Shown here one piece after another: positions 42,811-52,796 of a stretch of 64,000 bases of DNA. The stretch covers positions 1,565,001 through 1,629,000 of the forward strand of contig NC_085922.1 of NCBI RefSeq assembly GCF_035222485.1, read 5' to 3'. The stretch is from Podospora pseudoanserina (taxonomy: Eukaryota > Ascomycota > Sordariomycetes > Sordariales > Podosporaceae). Below the pieces are notes generated by a model, which worked only from the letters and a program-made list of their open reading frames with translations, was not told where the DNA came from and searched no databases. A program made the translations under genes and the position numbers. The stretch's first letter is position 1, and each line of letters begins with the position of its first letter.

Positions 42811-44844
42811 TCAAGACGCCACCGGCCCCACCGACACCTTCTCCATCTCCCTCCTCTGCATCTCCATCTCAGCATACATATTAATCTTCTCCCTCCTCTT
42901 CCTCTCCGCCTCCAACTCCGCAAACCTCCCCCTGGCACCGTGCTTAATCTTGGTGATCATATCAGCCGCCTTCCCCCTCGTGATATCCCCCGGCTCAAGC
43001 GGAACCAGCTTCGACCTCAGCTTATTCAAAAATCTCAGCTGCCCCTCCGACGCCGGCGCCTTCCTCCACGGCATCCTCTGCGAGATATAAAACGGCGCAT
43101 AAAATTCCGCCACAAACCTATCACACCCATGCACCGCATCCCTAAAATCCATCGTCCTTAATATCTCCCTCGGCGCCGCCCACGGTGACTTCCCATTCGA
43201 GAGCGCCCTCATCACATACCCCTTCCACATCGTCTTCCTCTCTCCCTCCTCCTCTCCATCTTTCCCGCGTGGGGGTTCGGCCACCTCCTTCTCCAACCGC
43301 ATCACATCCCTATCCGTGCTCAAAACGTACTTGTTCGGATTCACCTGCACCCACGCATTCTGACTAATAGCCCTAATATGCTTCTCCCCCGCCGCATCCG
43401 AGATCAGGTCAAAAACAGAATCATACTCGGTAAACGCCACCTTGTAGCTCTCTCCCGTCGGACACGCCTTCTTGGCAGCCTTCGACATTCTCTTCTCCCT
43501 CCCCTCCGCCGTCTCCTTCTTCTCTCCCCCCTCTCTCGCCAAAGCGAGAAGTTCCCCTCCCGTCTTCTCCGCAACCAACTCATCCGGATCCAGCCCAAAC
43601 AGCGTCGGCGTGGTGATGATCCCCACGTCCAAACTCGCCACCATGTCAATAACATGACAATTCTCCTTCCCCTCGTGCAGCCTCATCCCCCGTCCGATCA
43701 TCTGTATCAGCAAATTCCTCGACCTCGTCGGCCTGGCCAACACGACGCAGTCAATATTGGGAATATCCGTCCCCTCGGTAAAAACACCACAGTTAAGCAA
43801 GACAGGAAACTCCTTTTTCTTGAACTTCTCCAGCGTTTCCGCCCGCTCCTTGGCCGGGGTGTCGCCGAATACATACCTGGCATCAATCCCGTGATGCCGA
43901 AACCGTTCCGTCAAAGCCGCCACATGGCTCAGATCAACGCAAAAGACCAGCGTGGACTGTCTCTTTGGTGGTGCGGCTTTTGCAAACCAGGCTCGAACGA
44001 CAATGTCGTTTAGCTCGGGGGAGTTGACGGCTCTTGACAACGAGGCGGTTTCGAACTCGCCTGTCCCACCCGCACCCTTGGCTCGGACGCCGGAGAGGTC
44101 GGCTCTGGACTCGACGGTGGTAAAGACGACTTCGGAAAGCCACTTGTCCGCAATCATGTCGATGTAATCCTTGTGGTAGACGATCTCGTCGATGGCCGCT
44201 CCTAGTTTTAGGCCGTCTGAGCGGGAAAAGGTGGCTGATACGCCGACCAGAGTGGGGGAGTCGGGTTGCTTTTGCCGGAGGTTCATGTGCTCCAAGATTT
44301 TGAGATAGCCTGGGGCGACGATGTGGTGTGCTTCATCGACGAGGACAAGTTTGTAGTTTGAGGGGTCGAACTTCAGGAGACGGTCTTTTGACAGGATGGA
44401 TTGCATGCTGGCGACGGTGATGTCGGCAAAGCCGGTTGCTTGGAGGTTTCCAAGCTCGACTTCGACGGTCTTGTTTGGGTAGGCTGACTGGCAGTGGCGG
44501 GCGGCTTGCTCGACTAGTTCTCGCCTGTGGGCGAGGATGAGGGTGCGGGTTGCTTGGGGGTTTGGGGGTGTGACACGGTCGATGAGGTGGGTGAAGATGA
44601 CTGTTTTGCCGGCGCCGGTGGCGAGGGAGATGCCGAGGCGTTTGTGGCCTTGGGTTATGGAGGTCAGGACTGCTTGGATGCATTCTTCTTGGTAGGCGCG
44701 GAGTTGGATGGGGGTTGGTGGTGATTCTTGTGAGAGGCGGATGGTGGTTGTGGTGAAGGGGCGGGAGGGCCAAAGTTGGAAGGAGGTGGTTGGGTCTTTG
44801 GGGGATTCTTTGAGACGGAGGGCGGTTTTGATGAGCCGCTTCAT
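42811..44844 (-). CDS. IRC3: Mitochondrial DEAH/SF2 helicase Irc3
   Basis: ATP-dependent branched-DNA helicase needed for mitochondrial genome maintenance in yeast. Single exon, 677 residues. The N-terminus is basic with Ser/Thr and no early acidic cluster (MKRLIKTALRLKE ... SRPFTTTTIRLSQ), fitting a presequence. SF2 motifs follow in order: the Q-region IQLRAYQEECIQAVL, Walker A SLATGAGKTVIFTHLI, motif Ia LILAHRRELVEQAARHC, Walker B VLVDEAHHIVAPG, motif III VGVSATFSRSDG, then lobe 2 with LVFCVDLSHVAALTERF, NCGVFTEGTDIPNIDCVVLA and QMIGRGMRLHEGKENCHVID. A 270-residue C-terminal extension is typical of fungal Irc3. The first part of the coding strand is C-rich and the second half is purine-rich. 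Confidence 0.92.
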   Translation of the reverse strand: MKRLIKTALRLKESPKDPTTSFQLWPSRPFTTTTIRLSQESPPTPIQLRAYQEECIQAVLTSITQGHKRLGISLATGAGKTVIFTHLIDRVTPPNPQATRTLILAHRRELVEQAARHCQSAYPNKTVEVELGNLQATGFADITVASMQSILSKDRLLKFDPSNYKLVLVDEAHHIVAPGYLKILEHMNLRQKQPDSPTLVGVSATFSRSDGLKLGAAIDEIVYHKDYIDMIADKWLSEVVFTTVESRADLSGVRAKGAGGTGEFETASLSRAVNSPELNDIVVRAWFAKAAPPKRQSTLVFCVDLSHVAALTERFRHHGIDARYVFGDTPAKERAETLEKFKKKEFPVLLNCGVFTEGTDIPNIDCVVLARPTRSRNLLIQMIGRGMRLHEGKENCHVIDMVASLDVGIITTPTLFGLDPDELVAEKTGGELLALAREGGEKKETAEGREKRMSKAAKKACPTGESYKVAFTEYDSVFDLISDAAGEKHIRAISQNAWVQVNPNKYVLSTDRDVMRLEKEVAEPPRGKDGEEEGERKTMWKGYVMRALSNGKSPWAAPREILRTMDFRDAVHGCDRFVAEFYAPFYISQRMPWRKAPASEGQLRFLNKLRSKLVPLEPGDITRGKAADMITKIKHGARGRFAELEAERKRREKINMYAEMEMQRREMEKVSVGPVAS

Positions 44845-45292
44845 GATAGCTATGGTGAGCTAGAGTGAGTGAGTGAGTGAGTAAATCTCATGGACGGTGG
44901 GTGTGTAAGTCGTCTTGTCATGAAAAGAGGTCGTTGATGTTTGAGATTGACAGCTGGTGAGGTGAAAGTTGCAGCTGGGGGCTGCTGTGCGGCTGTGTGA
45001 TTGGTCAGTTTTCTTCAGTGGGCGGACCGCCTGGGATTGCAGTACGCACCTCACTAAACGCTTCGCTGTAACAGCTGCAGCATCACCGATGAGATTTGAG
45101 TTTCGACCGAGTTTTCCTCACCAATACATCAACAAACTCATGTTTTCAGGCGACCTGATCGATTTTATCTGTATCAGTGAGTTATCTCTCATACACCACC
45201 TATCAAAGGTAATGCTAACATCAATTACAGAATTGATCGAGGAATTAAAGTCACTGCTCATCACTCAAAACGAACGGTCTCCTCAAGTTAAC
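44845..45292. other. Divergent promoter IRC3 / RRN5-like gene
   Basis: About 450 bases between two divergent starts. The plus frame is open upstream to 44969, but the residues before MDIDDGS are leader-like. A possible 5'-UTR intron (GTATCAG at about 45171 to TTACAG near 45230) is conceivable. A short (GAGT)n run lies next to the IRC3 start. Confidence 0.5.
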
Positions 45293-47146
45293 ATGGACAT
45301 CGACGACGGTTCAGACGGCCAAAGTCCCAACACTGGACCACGCTCCCGTCGGATATCTATGCCAATCAGATCTTCGGGGGTAGACCCAGCACATATCGAT
45401 CCGGAGATTCTAGGTTTCGACTGCGAGCGGGAGGAGCCCGAGCTCAACGAGTCTGATGATGCGGAAGAGCGAGAATATGCCCCGTCAGATGCCTCCTCCG
45501 AGTACACTGCCCGGCCTGGTTCGGATGACGAAAATGACATCGATTCACCGCCAGACTACGACCTACCCGCGGAGCAACCACCCCAATCCAATCCAAAAAA
45601 ACGTTCTCTCAGCACCACCTCCCCCCCCCCTCTCAAACGCCGCAAACCACCACCCCCCTTCCGCCCCGCCTACCTCGACCTCCTGAACGAAGACATCGTC
45701 TCCGCCTCGACCAAATTCCTCCCACCACCCCCCTCCTTCCCCCCCCTATCCGACTCCCAACACGGCCTCGCATACTGGACCGAAACCGAAAAGATCCTCC
45801 TCTTCGAATCCCTCTCCCGCCTCGGCCCCTCCAACCCCCTCGCCATATCCCAACGCCTCAAAACAAAATCCGAACTCGAAGTCTCAGCCTACATCTCCCT
45901 CCTCAAATCTTCGGCCGGTGGTTCAGACCCAATCCCCGTATCCGACATCCCTTCCGCAGTGGAACTCTCCCCAGCCCTCTGCCTAGCCCTCGAAGACGCC
46001 TCCGACGCCGTAGCAACAAAACAACTCACCCACGAACGAACCCTCGAATCTAACAAATGGGGCCCAGCACACTGGCTCATCACCCCCCAAAACATCGAAG
46101 AAATCGAACGTGATCCCGACCCCAAAATGCTCTTCCACCCCCTCTTTCGTCTGCGGACTTGGCTCAAGCTTTCGGAGCGGGTGTTTATGAACTCGAGGGT
46201 GGAAGACTATAACTACCGCACTTTTCTGCCGGAGAAGGGACAAAAACCGGGGATTCGTGCTACTGCGCTTGAGGATTTTTATTCGTTGGTCGTCTCCATC
46301 ACGCGAAGATTGGTGGCGACGTCTATTTTCATGGCAGAGGAGAGGATAGACCAAAAGAGGAAGAGTGCTTATCCCGAGATTAGCAGGCGGGTTTGGAAAG
46401 GGGATGTGAAGGCTGCGCTGCTGGCGGTGAATATGCCTAGTCCTGCCAGGAAGGAAAGGGAGAAGTTTTGGGGAGAGGCTGCGAGGAGACTGAGGTTGAA
46501 TGTTGTGGACGATAGTGCCCAGGACGGGAAGGTGAGGATGGGGTGGGATCAGGTGGAGGAGGTGTTGGGGGTTCGGACGACGGGTGGTGGTGGCCCCGGT
46601 ACCGCTGCTTCAGCGCCAGAGGGAGAAGATGATGACGAGGGGTCGGGATATGAGGAAGCCGAGCAATATGAGAATGAGAGCGAGTACTCGTTTGTGATTG
46701 ATGGCTTGGCTGAGAAGCTGCCTGTGTTGGAGGAGGTGGACGAGGCGGTCAGGTTTAGTGCGTTGGAGTACCCTGATAACAAGCAGGCGAGGAAGACCTT
46801 GAGGGACAGGATTAGGAATGAGAAGGAGAGAGAGGGTTACGCGGACAAGCTTGATATGAGCGCGTCGCGGGTGGAGGAGAAGAGGCTGTGGGAGTTGCTG
46901 GGCCAGAAGCCGCCTGAGGGGATGGCACCGCTGGAGGAACCGGTGAGGCCGGCGGCCAGTAAAGGAAAAATAAAGACTGTGGCGGAGCTGATTGGGGGGT
47001 TTGATAGGGGTTTGAAGACAGAGGGGGAGGTGCCGAGCAATTGGGAGATGGAGTATGTCTTGTTGAAGCAAGCAGAGAGGGAAAAGGAGAAGGCCGGGCG
47101 GGAGAGGTTGAGGGAGCTGAACAAGCAAGGGGATGATGATGAATGA
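45293..47146 (+). CDS. SANT-domain protein, RRN5-like (Pol I upstream activating factor candidate)
   Basis: Probable subunit of the RNA polymerase I upstream activating factor. Single exon, 617 residues from MDIDDGSDGQSPNTG. The N-terminal 110 residues are acidic and disordered with a basic nuclear-signal-like patch (PKKRSLSTT, LKRRKPPPPFRPAYLDLLN). A divergent SANT/Myb repeat follows (YWTETEKILLFESLSRLGPS, NPLAISQRLKTKSELEVSAY), the arrangement seen in fungal Rrn5. A central helical region (KWGPAHWLITPQNIEEIERD, RLRTWLKLSERVFMNSRVED) and acidic C-terminal helices complete it. Assignment rests on one weak domain plus architecture; another SANT transcription or chromatin factor is the alternative. 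The coding strand switches from C-rich to G-rich near 46150. It is convergent with the RNA-repair gene, 146 bases away. Confidence 0.6.
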   Translation: MDIDDGSDGQSPNTGPRSRRISMPIRSSGVDPAHIDPEILGFDCEREEPELNESDDAEEREYAPSDASSEYTARPGSDDENDIDSPPDYDLPAEQPPQSNPKKRSLSTTSPPPLKRRKPPPPFRPAYLDLLNEDIVSASTKFLPPPPSFPPLSDSQHGLAYWTETEKILLFESLSRLGPSNPLAISQRLKTKSELEVSAYISLLKSSAGGSDPIPVSDIPSAVELSPALCLALEDASDAVATKQLTHERTLESNKWGPAHWLITPQNIEEIERDPDPKMLFHPLFRLRTWLKLSERVFMNSRVEDYNYRTFLPEKGQKPGIRATALEDFYSLVVSITRRLVATSIFMAEERIDQKRKSAYPEISRRVWKGDVKAALLAVNMPSPARKEREKFWGEAARRLRLNVVDDSAQDGKVRMGWDQVEEVLGVRTTGGGGPGTAASAPEGEDDDEGSGYEEAEQYENESEYSFVIDGLAEKLPVLEEVDEAVRFSALEYPDNKQARKTLRDRIRNEKEREGYADKLDMSASRVEEKRLWELLGQKPPEGMAPLEEPVRPAASKGKIKTVAELIGGFDRGLKTEGEVPSNWEMEYVLLKQAEREKEKAGRERLRELNKQGDDDE

Positions 47147-47171
47147 TGTTGTGGGTCATCTTTCCACCACC

Positions 47172-47283
47172 TTGACTGGCAGCATCAATCCATTTCAGAG
47201 TCTCAACCACAGAACTTGTGAACCTATGTGTTTGACAGGCAGCATCAGCCCATTCAAGAGTCTCCTACAAAACCTGTGCCTTT
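47172..47283 (+). repeat. Imperfect 60-bp tandem duplication in the 3' intergenic gap
   Basis: Two copies with a 60-base period: TTGACTGGCAGCATCAATCC at 47172 and TTGACAGGCAGCATCAGCCC at 47232, each followed by a CATTYMAGAGTCTC block. The pair fills almost the whole gap between two convergent genes. Confidence 0.8.
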
Positions 47284-47292
47284 ACCTCTTAA

Positions 47293-50200
47293 TCACTCCC
47301 CACCCCCAAAAACCTCATCAATCCTCCTCTTCCTATCCCAAACAACCTTATCATCACTCTTCCTCCTGAAATACAGAATCCGATGCTGCGGAATAAACTC
47401 CTCATCCGTCTGCTCAGTCTTCCAGTCATCGAGTTCCTTCTCCTGCGCTCCCAAGAACCGATCCTCATACCCCACCACAAAATCCCCCGACTCCATCCCC
47501 GGATCCCACCTCAACCGGTTCATCACATCAATCGCGCTCCTCAGCTTCCCCTCTCTCGTCACAATAACATACTCCTTCTTCTTTCCCTTCTTCTTCCTCC
47601 CCTTCTTCTCAACCTCATAATCCTCCTCGCCGTCATCCCCCGCCTCTTCCAATTCCTCCTCACCATCCTCCTCCTCTTCCGTCTCCTCCTCCCCGGCGTT
47701 CCCCTCCCCCCACTCCCTCACATCCAACACCAACTCCGGAAGCGAGGTCTGGTTAACCAGAGAGGCAGACATCCACCGATTCTGCGGATTAAAATACTTC
47801 TCATCCCCCCTGATCTGCCCCTCAAACCTCGGCAGCACACCCCGCAACTGCCCCAGCGCGTTCAGCAGCTCGCTCTTCCCCAAGCCCTCCGACGCCTTGT
47901 CCAGTCCGATGAGATAACACCCCCTGTACGACCCGCCATCCTCTGTCAGATCAGCCGCCTCGACATACCTCGCTGGCCAGATCCTCGCGTGGAGGGAGGG
48001 ACACTTCCTTCCTATGTCTACCAGTAAAAGCGCACAGCGGGACTCGAACCACCCGAGAAAAGAGGCTCCTTTTGTGGGTGACAAGCCCCAGTAGGAGAGA
48101 TCGAGCTTGATATAGGTTTTGAACTGTGTTAAAAACGTTGTTGCGGGAGCCGAGAGAAAGGATGACCAGGATGGGGAGGTAGAAAGGGCGGAAGCGGCAA
48201 GGGAAAATTCCCTTTGGAGAGTCAGGACGGAGGGGAGGGTGGCGGCGGAGGCGGTGTTAAGGCCGGGAGGGAAGTACCCCATGATGGCGAGGGGTTCGCG
48301 GTAGGAGCGTGTGTATTGCGGTACTGAGGTGTGAAAGCTTGGGTCGAAGACTAGATTGGTGGCAAAGTCAAAGGCGGAGTAATGGGTGAAGAAAGAGGTG
48401 ATCAAATCCTCGACGGAAGGTTTGGATTTGGCAAGAAGCTTCTGCACGCGAACGAGGAGGATGGCGACTTGGATTCCCGATAGGTACCCAAAGCGGGCGG
48501 AGTAGACCCCACGGGATCTAGCCCAGGTTTTGATGAAGCGGTGGGCTAGGCGGAAAGAGACAAGATCAGGGATGGAACGGCGGAGGTAATCAATGTCGCG
48601 GATGGCTTTGAGCTTGTTGAGGGTCTGCGGGGCGAGGGACCAGACGGGATCTTTGGCTGGGAGCCGGAGGACGTTGGGCCACTGTTGAGCAACGGAGGCG
48701 GCCGGGCAGTATTGGAGGTCCATTCTGACGCCTTGGACTTCGAGCTCGAGCATGGTGCCTGTGTTGGCTTTGACTCGGCGGAGAATGCGGACACCCTGGG
48801 TGGCGGCTTTGCGGAGGCATGAGGAGGCAACGGAGAAGAAGGTGTTGGAGCTGAAGGGGCCGATGCAGCAGACGTCGATGTCGGATGAGGTTGTCCATAC
48901 TCCGAGAGCGTATGAGCCCACGGGAACGACGACTACAGAAGATTGGAGTCTGGCGGCAGCGGGGGTCTTGGTGGTGGCGTCGAGAAGGAGAGTTTTGAGC
49001 AGCTCAAAGGCCTCTCTTCTCTGGGCAGCTTCTTCCTCGCCGGGGGTGACATTCAGCTCGGAGAGACAAGCCTTGATACCGCCAACCCCCGAGAGTGCCT
49101 TTGGCGCCTTCTCAAGATGAGCAGGCACAACAAGCGGGTTTTCTGGCTCCTGTTCTTGTTCCATTTCCTCTTTCTCGTCATCTCCAAGCCCTCCAATGCT
49201 GAGCACAGCCCGGATCCCCCAGTGGTCACTGGCGAAGGACTCCTCGACAGCATCTCCAACATGGCCCTTTTCCTGACCAAACATGTTGAACTCCTTCACA
49301 TCGAGAAAATCCTCGCCGCGAACAAGAATCCGGTCATATCGCTGTGGCCAGATATTTCCACCACTCAAAGTCACCGCAACACCATTGACAGGCGGATCCC
49401 ATGTCGCACCACCATCCTTGTCCTCAGCAGTAACCTCCCAGGCATCCACCAAGCCGGCGTCCTTGAAAATAGTGTCCAATCCTTTCCACTGCTCAACCGT
49501 AAGGTCCGAAACATTCTTCTTCTCCAGCGCCTCCTGAATGGCCTCTTTCGAAGTAGCAATATTCCAATCCCCAGCCAGCACCCAAGGACACCCCCCATAA
49601 TTCTCCTCCAAATACCCAATCAACCTCTTGATATCCCCCTTCCTCGATGCCACCGCCCCATCAGTAAGTCCATGACTGAGATGAACCACCGCCAGCACAA
49701 CCGGCTTGAACTCATCCCCCTGCCACTTTCCCACATGTCGAAACCTAGCCACCAAAGCACCCTTGTGCTTCCTCTGGAAAGAAACAGATTCCCAGTCAAA
49801 GGCGACCTTGCTCAAGACAACCATATTGAGAAAATTCGGCAGCGGCCCCATACCCGGCTGATCAGGCGGTCCGTGAGAGCAATACGGATACCGATCCGAG
49901 ACTCTCTCGTCACTGAGCAGAAACGACAGGAACCCATCCGTGACTTCCTGCAAGACTAGCGCGTCCGCGTCGGCCTTGTCGTCGAGAATGTTGTTCACAA
50001 GGAGGGGATACCGGTCCTCTTTTTGTGGGTACTCAAACTCAGCGAGAACGTTATAACTCGCCACCGTCAACGTCTTTCTCCCTTGCCCTTCATCGCTGTC
50101 ATCTCGATCATAGTCCCCCTCCTGAGCAACCCCCCAAATCCGCATCTCCTCATCCCAGTACACCGTCCTCCCGCTCATCAGCTCATCTCTATAACCCTTC

Positions 50201-50853
50201 TCTTCCCCCGTCTCTCCCAAAAACCCCTGATCGAACCCCCTCGTCTCTTCCAAAACCGTCACCTTCCCATCATGCACCCCCACCGTCCCCCAAAGTCTCA
50301 TCTTCCCATTTTCCCTCCTCAAAATCACCAGTTCTTCCACTCTGAAATAACACCCCGACATCAGACCCAACTTTCCCATCAAATTTTCCCACTCCTTCCC
50401 CCCTACCTCGCCCGCAGCCTGCCCCATGGTCAAATGCATCTTAAAGGGTCGATCATTCTTCCCCTCTACCCCCCGTTTCTTAAATCCACTGACAAGATCA
50501 TGAACAAGGTCTCTGAGCTGTTCACGCTGGTCTTGGTAGGGGGAAGTGAGGAAACAGACACTTTCGTTGCGGCGGGGAAAGTGTCCTGGCTGAGTGAGTG
50601 CAATCGTAAATGGGTCAGGGGTTGTTTTCCGGGTGGAGAGGATTGAGGAAATGATGTGAGAAGCGGCGGGGAGGGAGGAAGGGGGGCAGAAGGGGTAAAT
50701 GAGGTTGACGTGGGGTGGCCATTTGTGGGAGGCAGCGTCGTAGAGGGAGCGGATGCGGTTAAGGGTTGGCCATTGGGACTCGTAGGGGAGGATGGCGAGG
50801 GCTGTGTCGTATGAGTTGAATGAGGAGTCGAATGAGGGTTCGTCGGTCGCCAT
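47293..50853 (-). CDS. RNA end-processing fusion: 2H phosphoesterase + EEP + poly(A)-polymerase-type NTase + MJ1316
   Basis: One uninterrupted frame of 1186 residues. Residues 1-240: 2H phosphoesterase (2'-5' RNA ligase/CPDase fold) with the paired motifs HVNLIYPF (H48) and HLTMGQ (H140). Residues 262-552: exonuclease-endonuclease-phosphatase domain with VASYNVLAEF (N268), LQEV (E303), HLSHG (H392), AGDWNIATS (D429/N431), RYDRIL and ASDHWGIRAVL (D543/H544). Residues 555-585: acidic linker. Residues 590 to about 900: polymerase-beta-like nucleotidyltransferase with VGSYALGVWTTSSDIDVCC (D658, D660), third acid in RMDLQY, and a PAP-type central domain. Last 90 residues: MJ1316/DUF504 (LRSAIDVMNRLRWDP, GDFVVGYEDRFLG, IPQHRILYFRRK, KVVWDRKRRIDEVFG), after a Lys/Glu-rich linker. 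All catalytic residues seem present. MJ1316 is a predicted RNA-end-recognition domain; vertebrate LENG9 also joins 2H with MJ1316. Role in RNA end healing or tailing is inferred. Confidence 0.88.
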   Translation of the reverse strand: MATDEPSFDSSFNSYDTALAILPYESQWPTLNRIRSLYDAASHKWPPHVNLIYPFCPPSSLPAASHIISSILSTRKTTPDPFTIALTQPGHFPRRNESVCFLTSPYQDQREQLRDLVHDLVSGFKKRGVEGKNDRPFKMHLTMGQAAGEVGGKEWENLMGKLGLMSGCYFRVEELVILRRENGKMRLWGTVGVHDGKVTVLEETRGFDQGFLGETGEEKGYRDELMSGRTVYWDEEMRIWGVAQEGDYDRDDSDEGQGRKTLTVASYNVLAEFEYPQKEDRYPLLVNNILDDKADADALVLQEVTDGFLSFLLSDERVSDRYPYCSHGPPDQPGMGPLPNFLNMVVLSKVAFDWESVSFQRKHKGALVARFRHVGKWQGDEFKPVVLAVVHLSHGLTDGAVASRKGDIKRLIGYLEENYGGCPWVLAGDWNIATSKEAIQEALEKKNVSDLTVEQWKGLDTIFKDAGLVDAWEVTAEDKDGGATWDPPVNGVAVTLSGGNIWPQRYDRILVRGEDFLDVKEFNMFGQEKGHVGDAVEESFASDHWGIRAVLSIGGLGDDEKEEMEQEQEPENPLVVPAHLEKAPKALSGVGGIKACLSELNVTPGEEEAAQRREAFELLKTLLLDATTKTPAAARLQSSVVVVPVGSYALGVWTTSSDIDVCCIGPFSSNTFFSVASSCLRKAATQGVRILRRVKANTGTMLELEVQGVRMDLQYCPAASVAQQWPNVLRLPAKDPVWSLAPQTLNKLKAIRDIDYLRRSIPDLVSFRLAHRFIKTWARSRGVYSARFGYLSGIQVAILLVRVQKLLAKSKPSVEDLITSFFTHYSAFDFATNLVFDPSFHTSVPQYTRSYREPLAIMGYFPPGLNTASAATLPSVLTLQREFSLAASALSTSPSWSSFLSAPATTFLTQFKTYIKLDLSYWGLSPTKGASFLGWFESRCALLLVDIGRKCPSLHARIWPARYVEAADLTEDGGSYRGCYLIGLDKASEGLGKSELLNALGQLRGVLPRFEGQIRGDEKYFNPQNRWMSASLVNQTSLPELVLDVREWGEGNAGEEETEEEEDGEEELEEAGDDGEEDYEVEKKGRKKKGKKKEYVIVTREGKLRSAIDVMNRLRWDPGMESGDFVVGYEDRFLGAQEKELDDWKTEQTDEEFIPQHRILYFRRKSDDKVVWDRKRRIDEVFGGGE

Positions 50854-52128
50854 GGCTGTTGTTGGCGACTAAAACTTGATAGAGATTTATCGAGGTTGTA
50901 AAAGGGGGGTATAAGTGGTGTGAAAGTGAAGCTATTCGCAGTTGTGAACTGTGTCGTGTCGATCGTGAAATAGATCAGTGATGTCGCCCTGTTACACTGC
51001 GATGAAATAAAGCGATATCGAATCTGATAGCAACTCCAACAGGAACCCAGATCCAAGGACCGCTCAGTCTTATACATGACCTCACATCTCACCATACCCA
51101 ACGACGCATTCCCACAGCATCAATGACTGCTTCCCCGCATTGGCGGCGCCCAGCTCGCCAATTCCCACCGCTTAAGCCGCTTTTGGGGTCCATCGGAGCC
51201 CGCTAACGCAGGTACGACCACTAAAGAGACCCTGGAATGACTCCGGTGAGTCACTGGCCGGTGTTTACTTGGTAGAACGGCATACTTCTTGCAGGTCGCG
51301 AGAAGGAATGAGGTTTGCTGTGCGAAAATGCCTTGCCGTGATGAATTGCAGAAGACGGTCTACTCGATTCGGTGATATGTGCAAGTGATAGACCTATACT
51401 CGCTTCTTCTGAAAATGAAAAAGACAATGGTTGAAATTGGCACCGAGTCTGGAAGTCATCGTGGCGCAGCACCTCTGCTGGACAGCTCCAAGCCCGCGAT
51501 GTCAGGTATTGAGAGGCTGATGGTCGAACCGGCTGTGCGGTTGGTGTCGCTACCAATAAGCAATCCGCATTCTGATGAAAAAGGAAGGATGGTGTTGAAG
51601 AGAGAGGCCGCCGGTTTTTGGGGTGGAAGAGTGTATTGGGTGGGGTTGTTCTCGAAAAAGTGTTAGTGCATTGCTGCAAACAGTTGCGGGAACACTAACA
51701 TTTTGTGGAGCACATCAACCTCCAGGGTCTAGTGGCTTGCTTCCCGAACACTAACTTCCTCTCAACCTCACTCACCACCTAAAACTCACTTGAATCTGGC
51801 TCTTTGGGTGTGAGGTGTAAAATGCATATCGTATCTGCGGCGCTCGAAATGCCGCCTATCATGATCGAGCAGCATCTCATTGGAGTGGCTGCCTGTCTGC
51901 CAGCCCAATGACAGCGATATGTTGTTGTTCGAGTTCATCAGCCGCAGTTTCTCTTGAATATGGTGGGCATCTTCAACGGTTCATGTTGGCCCCTTCTACC
52001 TGATATCCAGCCTTATATTTGAAGCCATTCTCATGTTCGCGAAGTGAAGCAAATGTCGAAAGTGTCTTAAACCACCATCAACCTCACCCTCCCATGTCTT
52101 CTTGATCCAGGGGTAATCCTCCCTCAAA
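50854..52128. other. Divergent intergenic region
   Basis: About 1.3 kb between the RNA-repair gene and the four-helix membrane protein. A plus frame at 51379-51666 (95 codons) lacks any recognisable feature. Nothing else supported. Confidence 0.45.
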
Positions 52129-52796
52129 ATGACACCCGAAAGAGTCAACATCCCCCGAGCCTTCAACTGGATCCTCCCAGTCCAAGTCTTGCTAGCCGCA
52201 GTAGCCATCTACTCCTCCACCTATGTCTTCAACCTAGCCACAACCCCAACAATCCTCACCATCATCGCCGTAAGTAGGTTCCCTCCTCATATCCCCAATA
52301 TATCACTCACTAACCCCCCCAGACCAGCATCCACCTCCTCCTAGCCCTCTCCCTCTGCCTCACTCATTCCATCCCAACCCGAAACACCCACCAAATATTC
52401 ACCACCCCCATCCTCCTCCTCCTCCTCGGCACCGGCCTCTGGGCCGCCAGCCTCTGCTACCACGCCAAACAAGTCGACCTCCTCCTCACCTACCCACTCC
52501 TCTCCCAAACCACCACCCAACCCCTCACCCCAACCTGGTCCAAAATCGGCCTCGCAACCACCGCCCTAAACCTCTTTCTCGATCTCGCCCTCCTCCTCCT
52601 ACTCACCCTCTCCATCATCATCAACCAAAACCCATCACCACCACCACCACCCTTACCAACAACCATCAGTTACCCCCAACAACAGTCCCACTACACCACC
52701 CACCACCAGTTCACCACACCAACCTCCCCTATCCCTCCCGTCCCCCCTATCCCAAGCACCTACTACTCCCCCACCATCCCCGAATCACGCATTTAA
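52129..52796 (+). CDS. Small four-helix membrane protein, 2 exons
   Basis: Exons 52129-52269 and 52323-52796 give 204 residues. The 53-nt intron starts GTAAGT, has a CACTAAC branch site and ends CCCAG. Four hydrophobic segments can be seen: FNWILPVQVLLAAVAIYSST (about 11-30), LTIIATSIHLLLALSLCL (about 43-60), the Leu-rich stretch around PILLLLLGTGLWAASLCYHA (about 75-94) and LNLFLDLALLLLLTLSIII (about 124-142). The C-terminal 60 residues are Pro/Gln/Tyr-rich and likely cytosolic. The layout resembles the MARVEL/tetraspan-like small membrane proteins frequent in fungal genomes, but I see no diagnostic motif. The splice signals and the regular helix spacing make the gene likely. Confidence 0.7.

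Noticed and set aside
48020-48050. tRNA T-loop-like string (GGTTCGAGTCCCGCTG on the minus strand)
   Set aside because: Lies in coding sequence (WFESRCALL) with no matching A box or cloverleaf.
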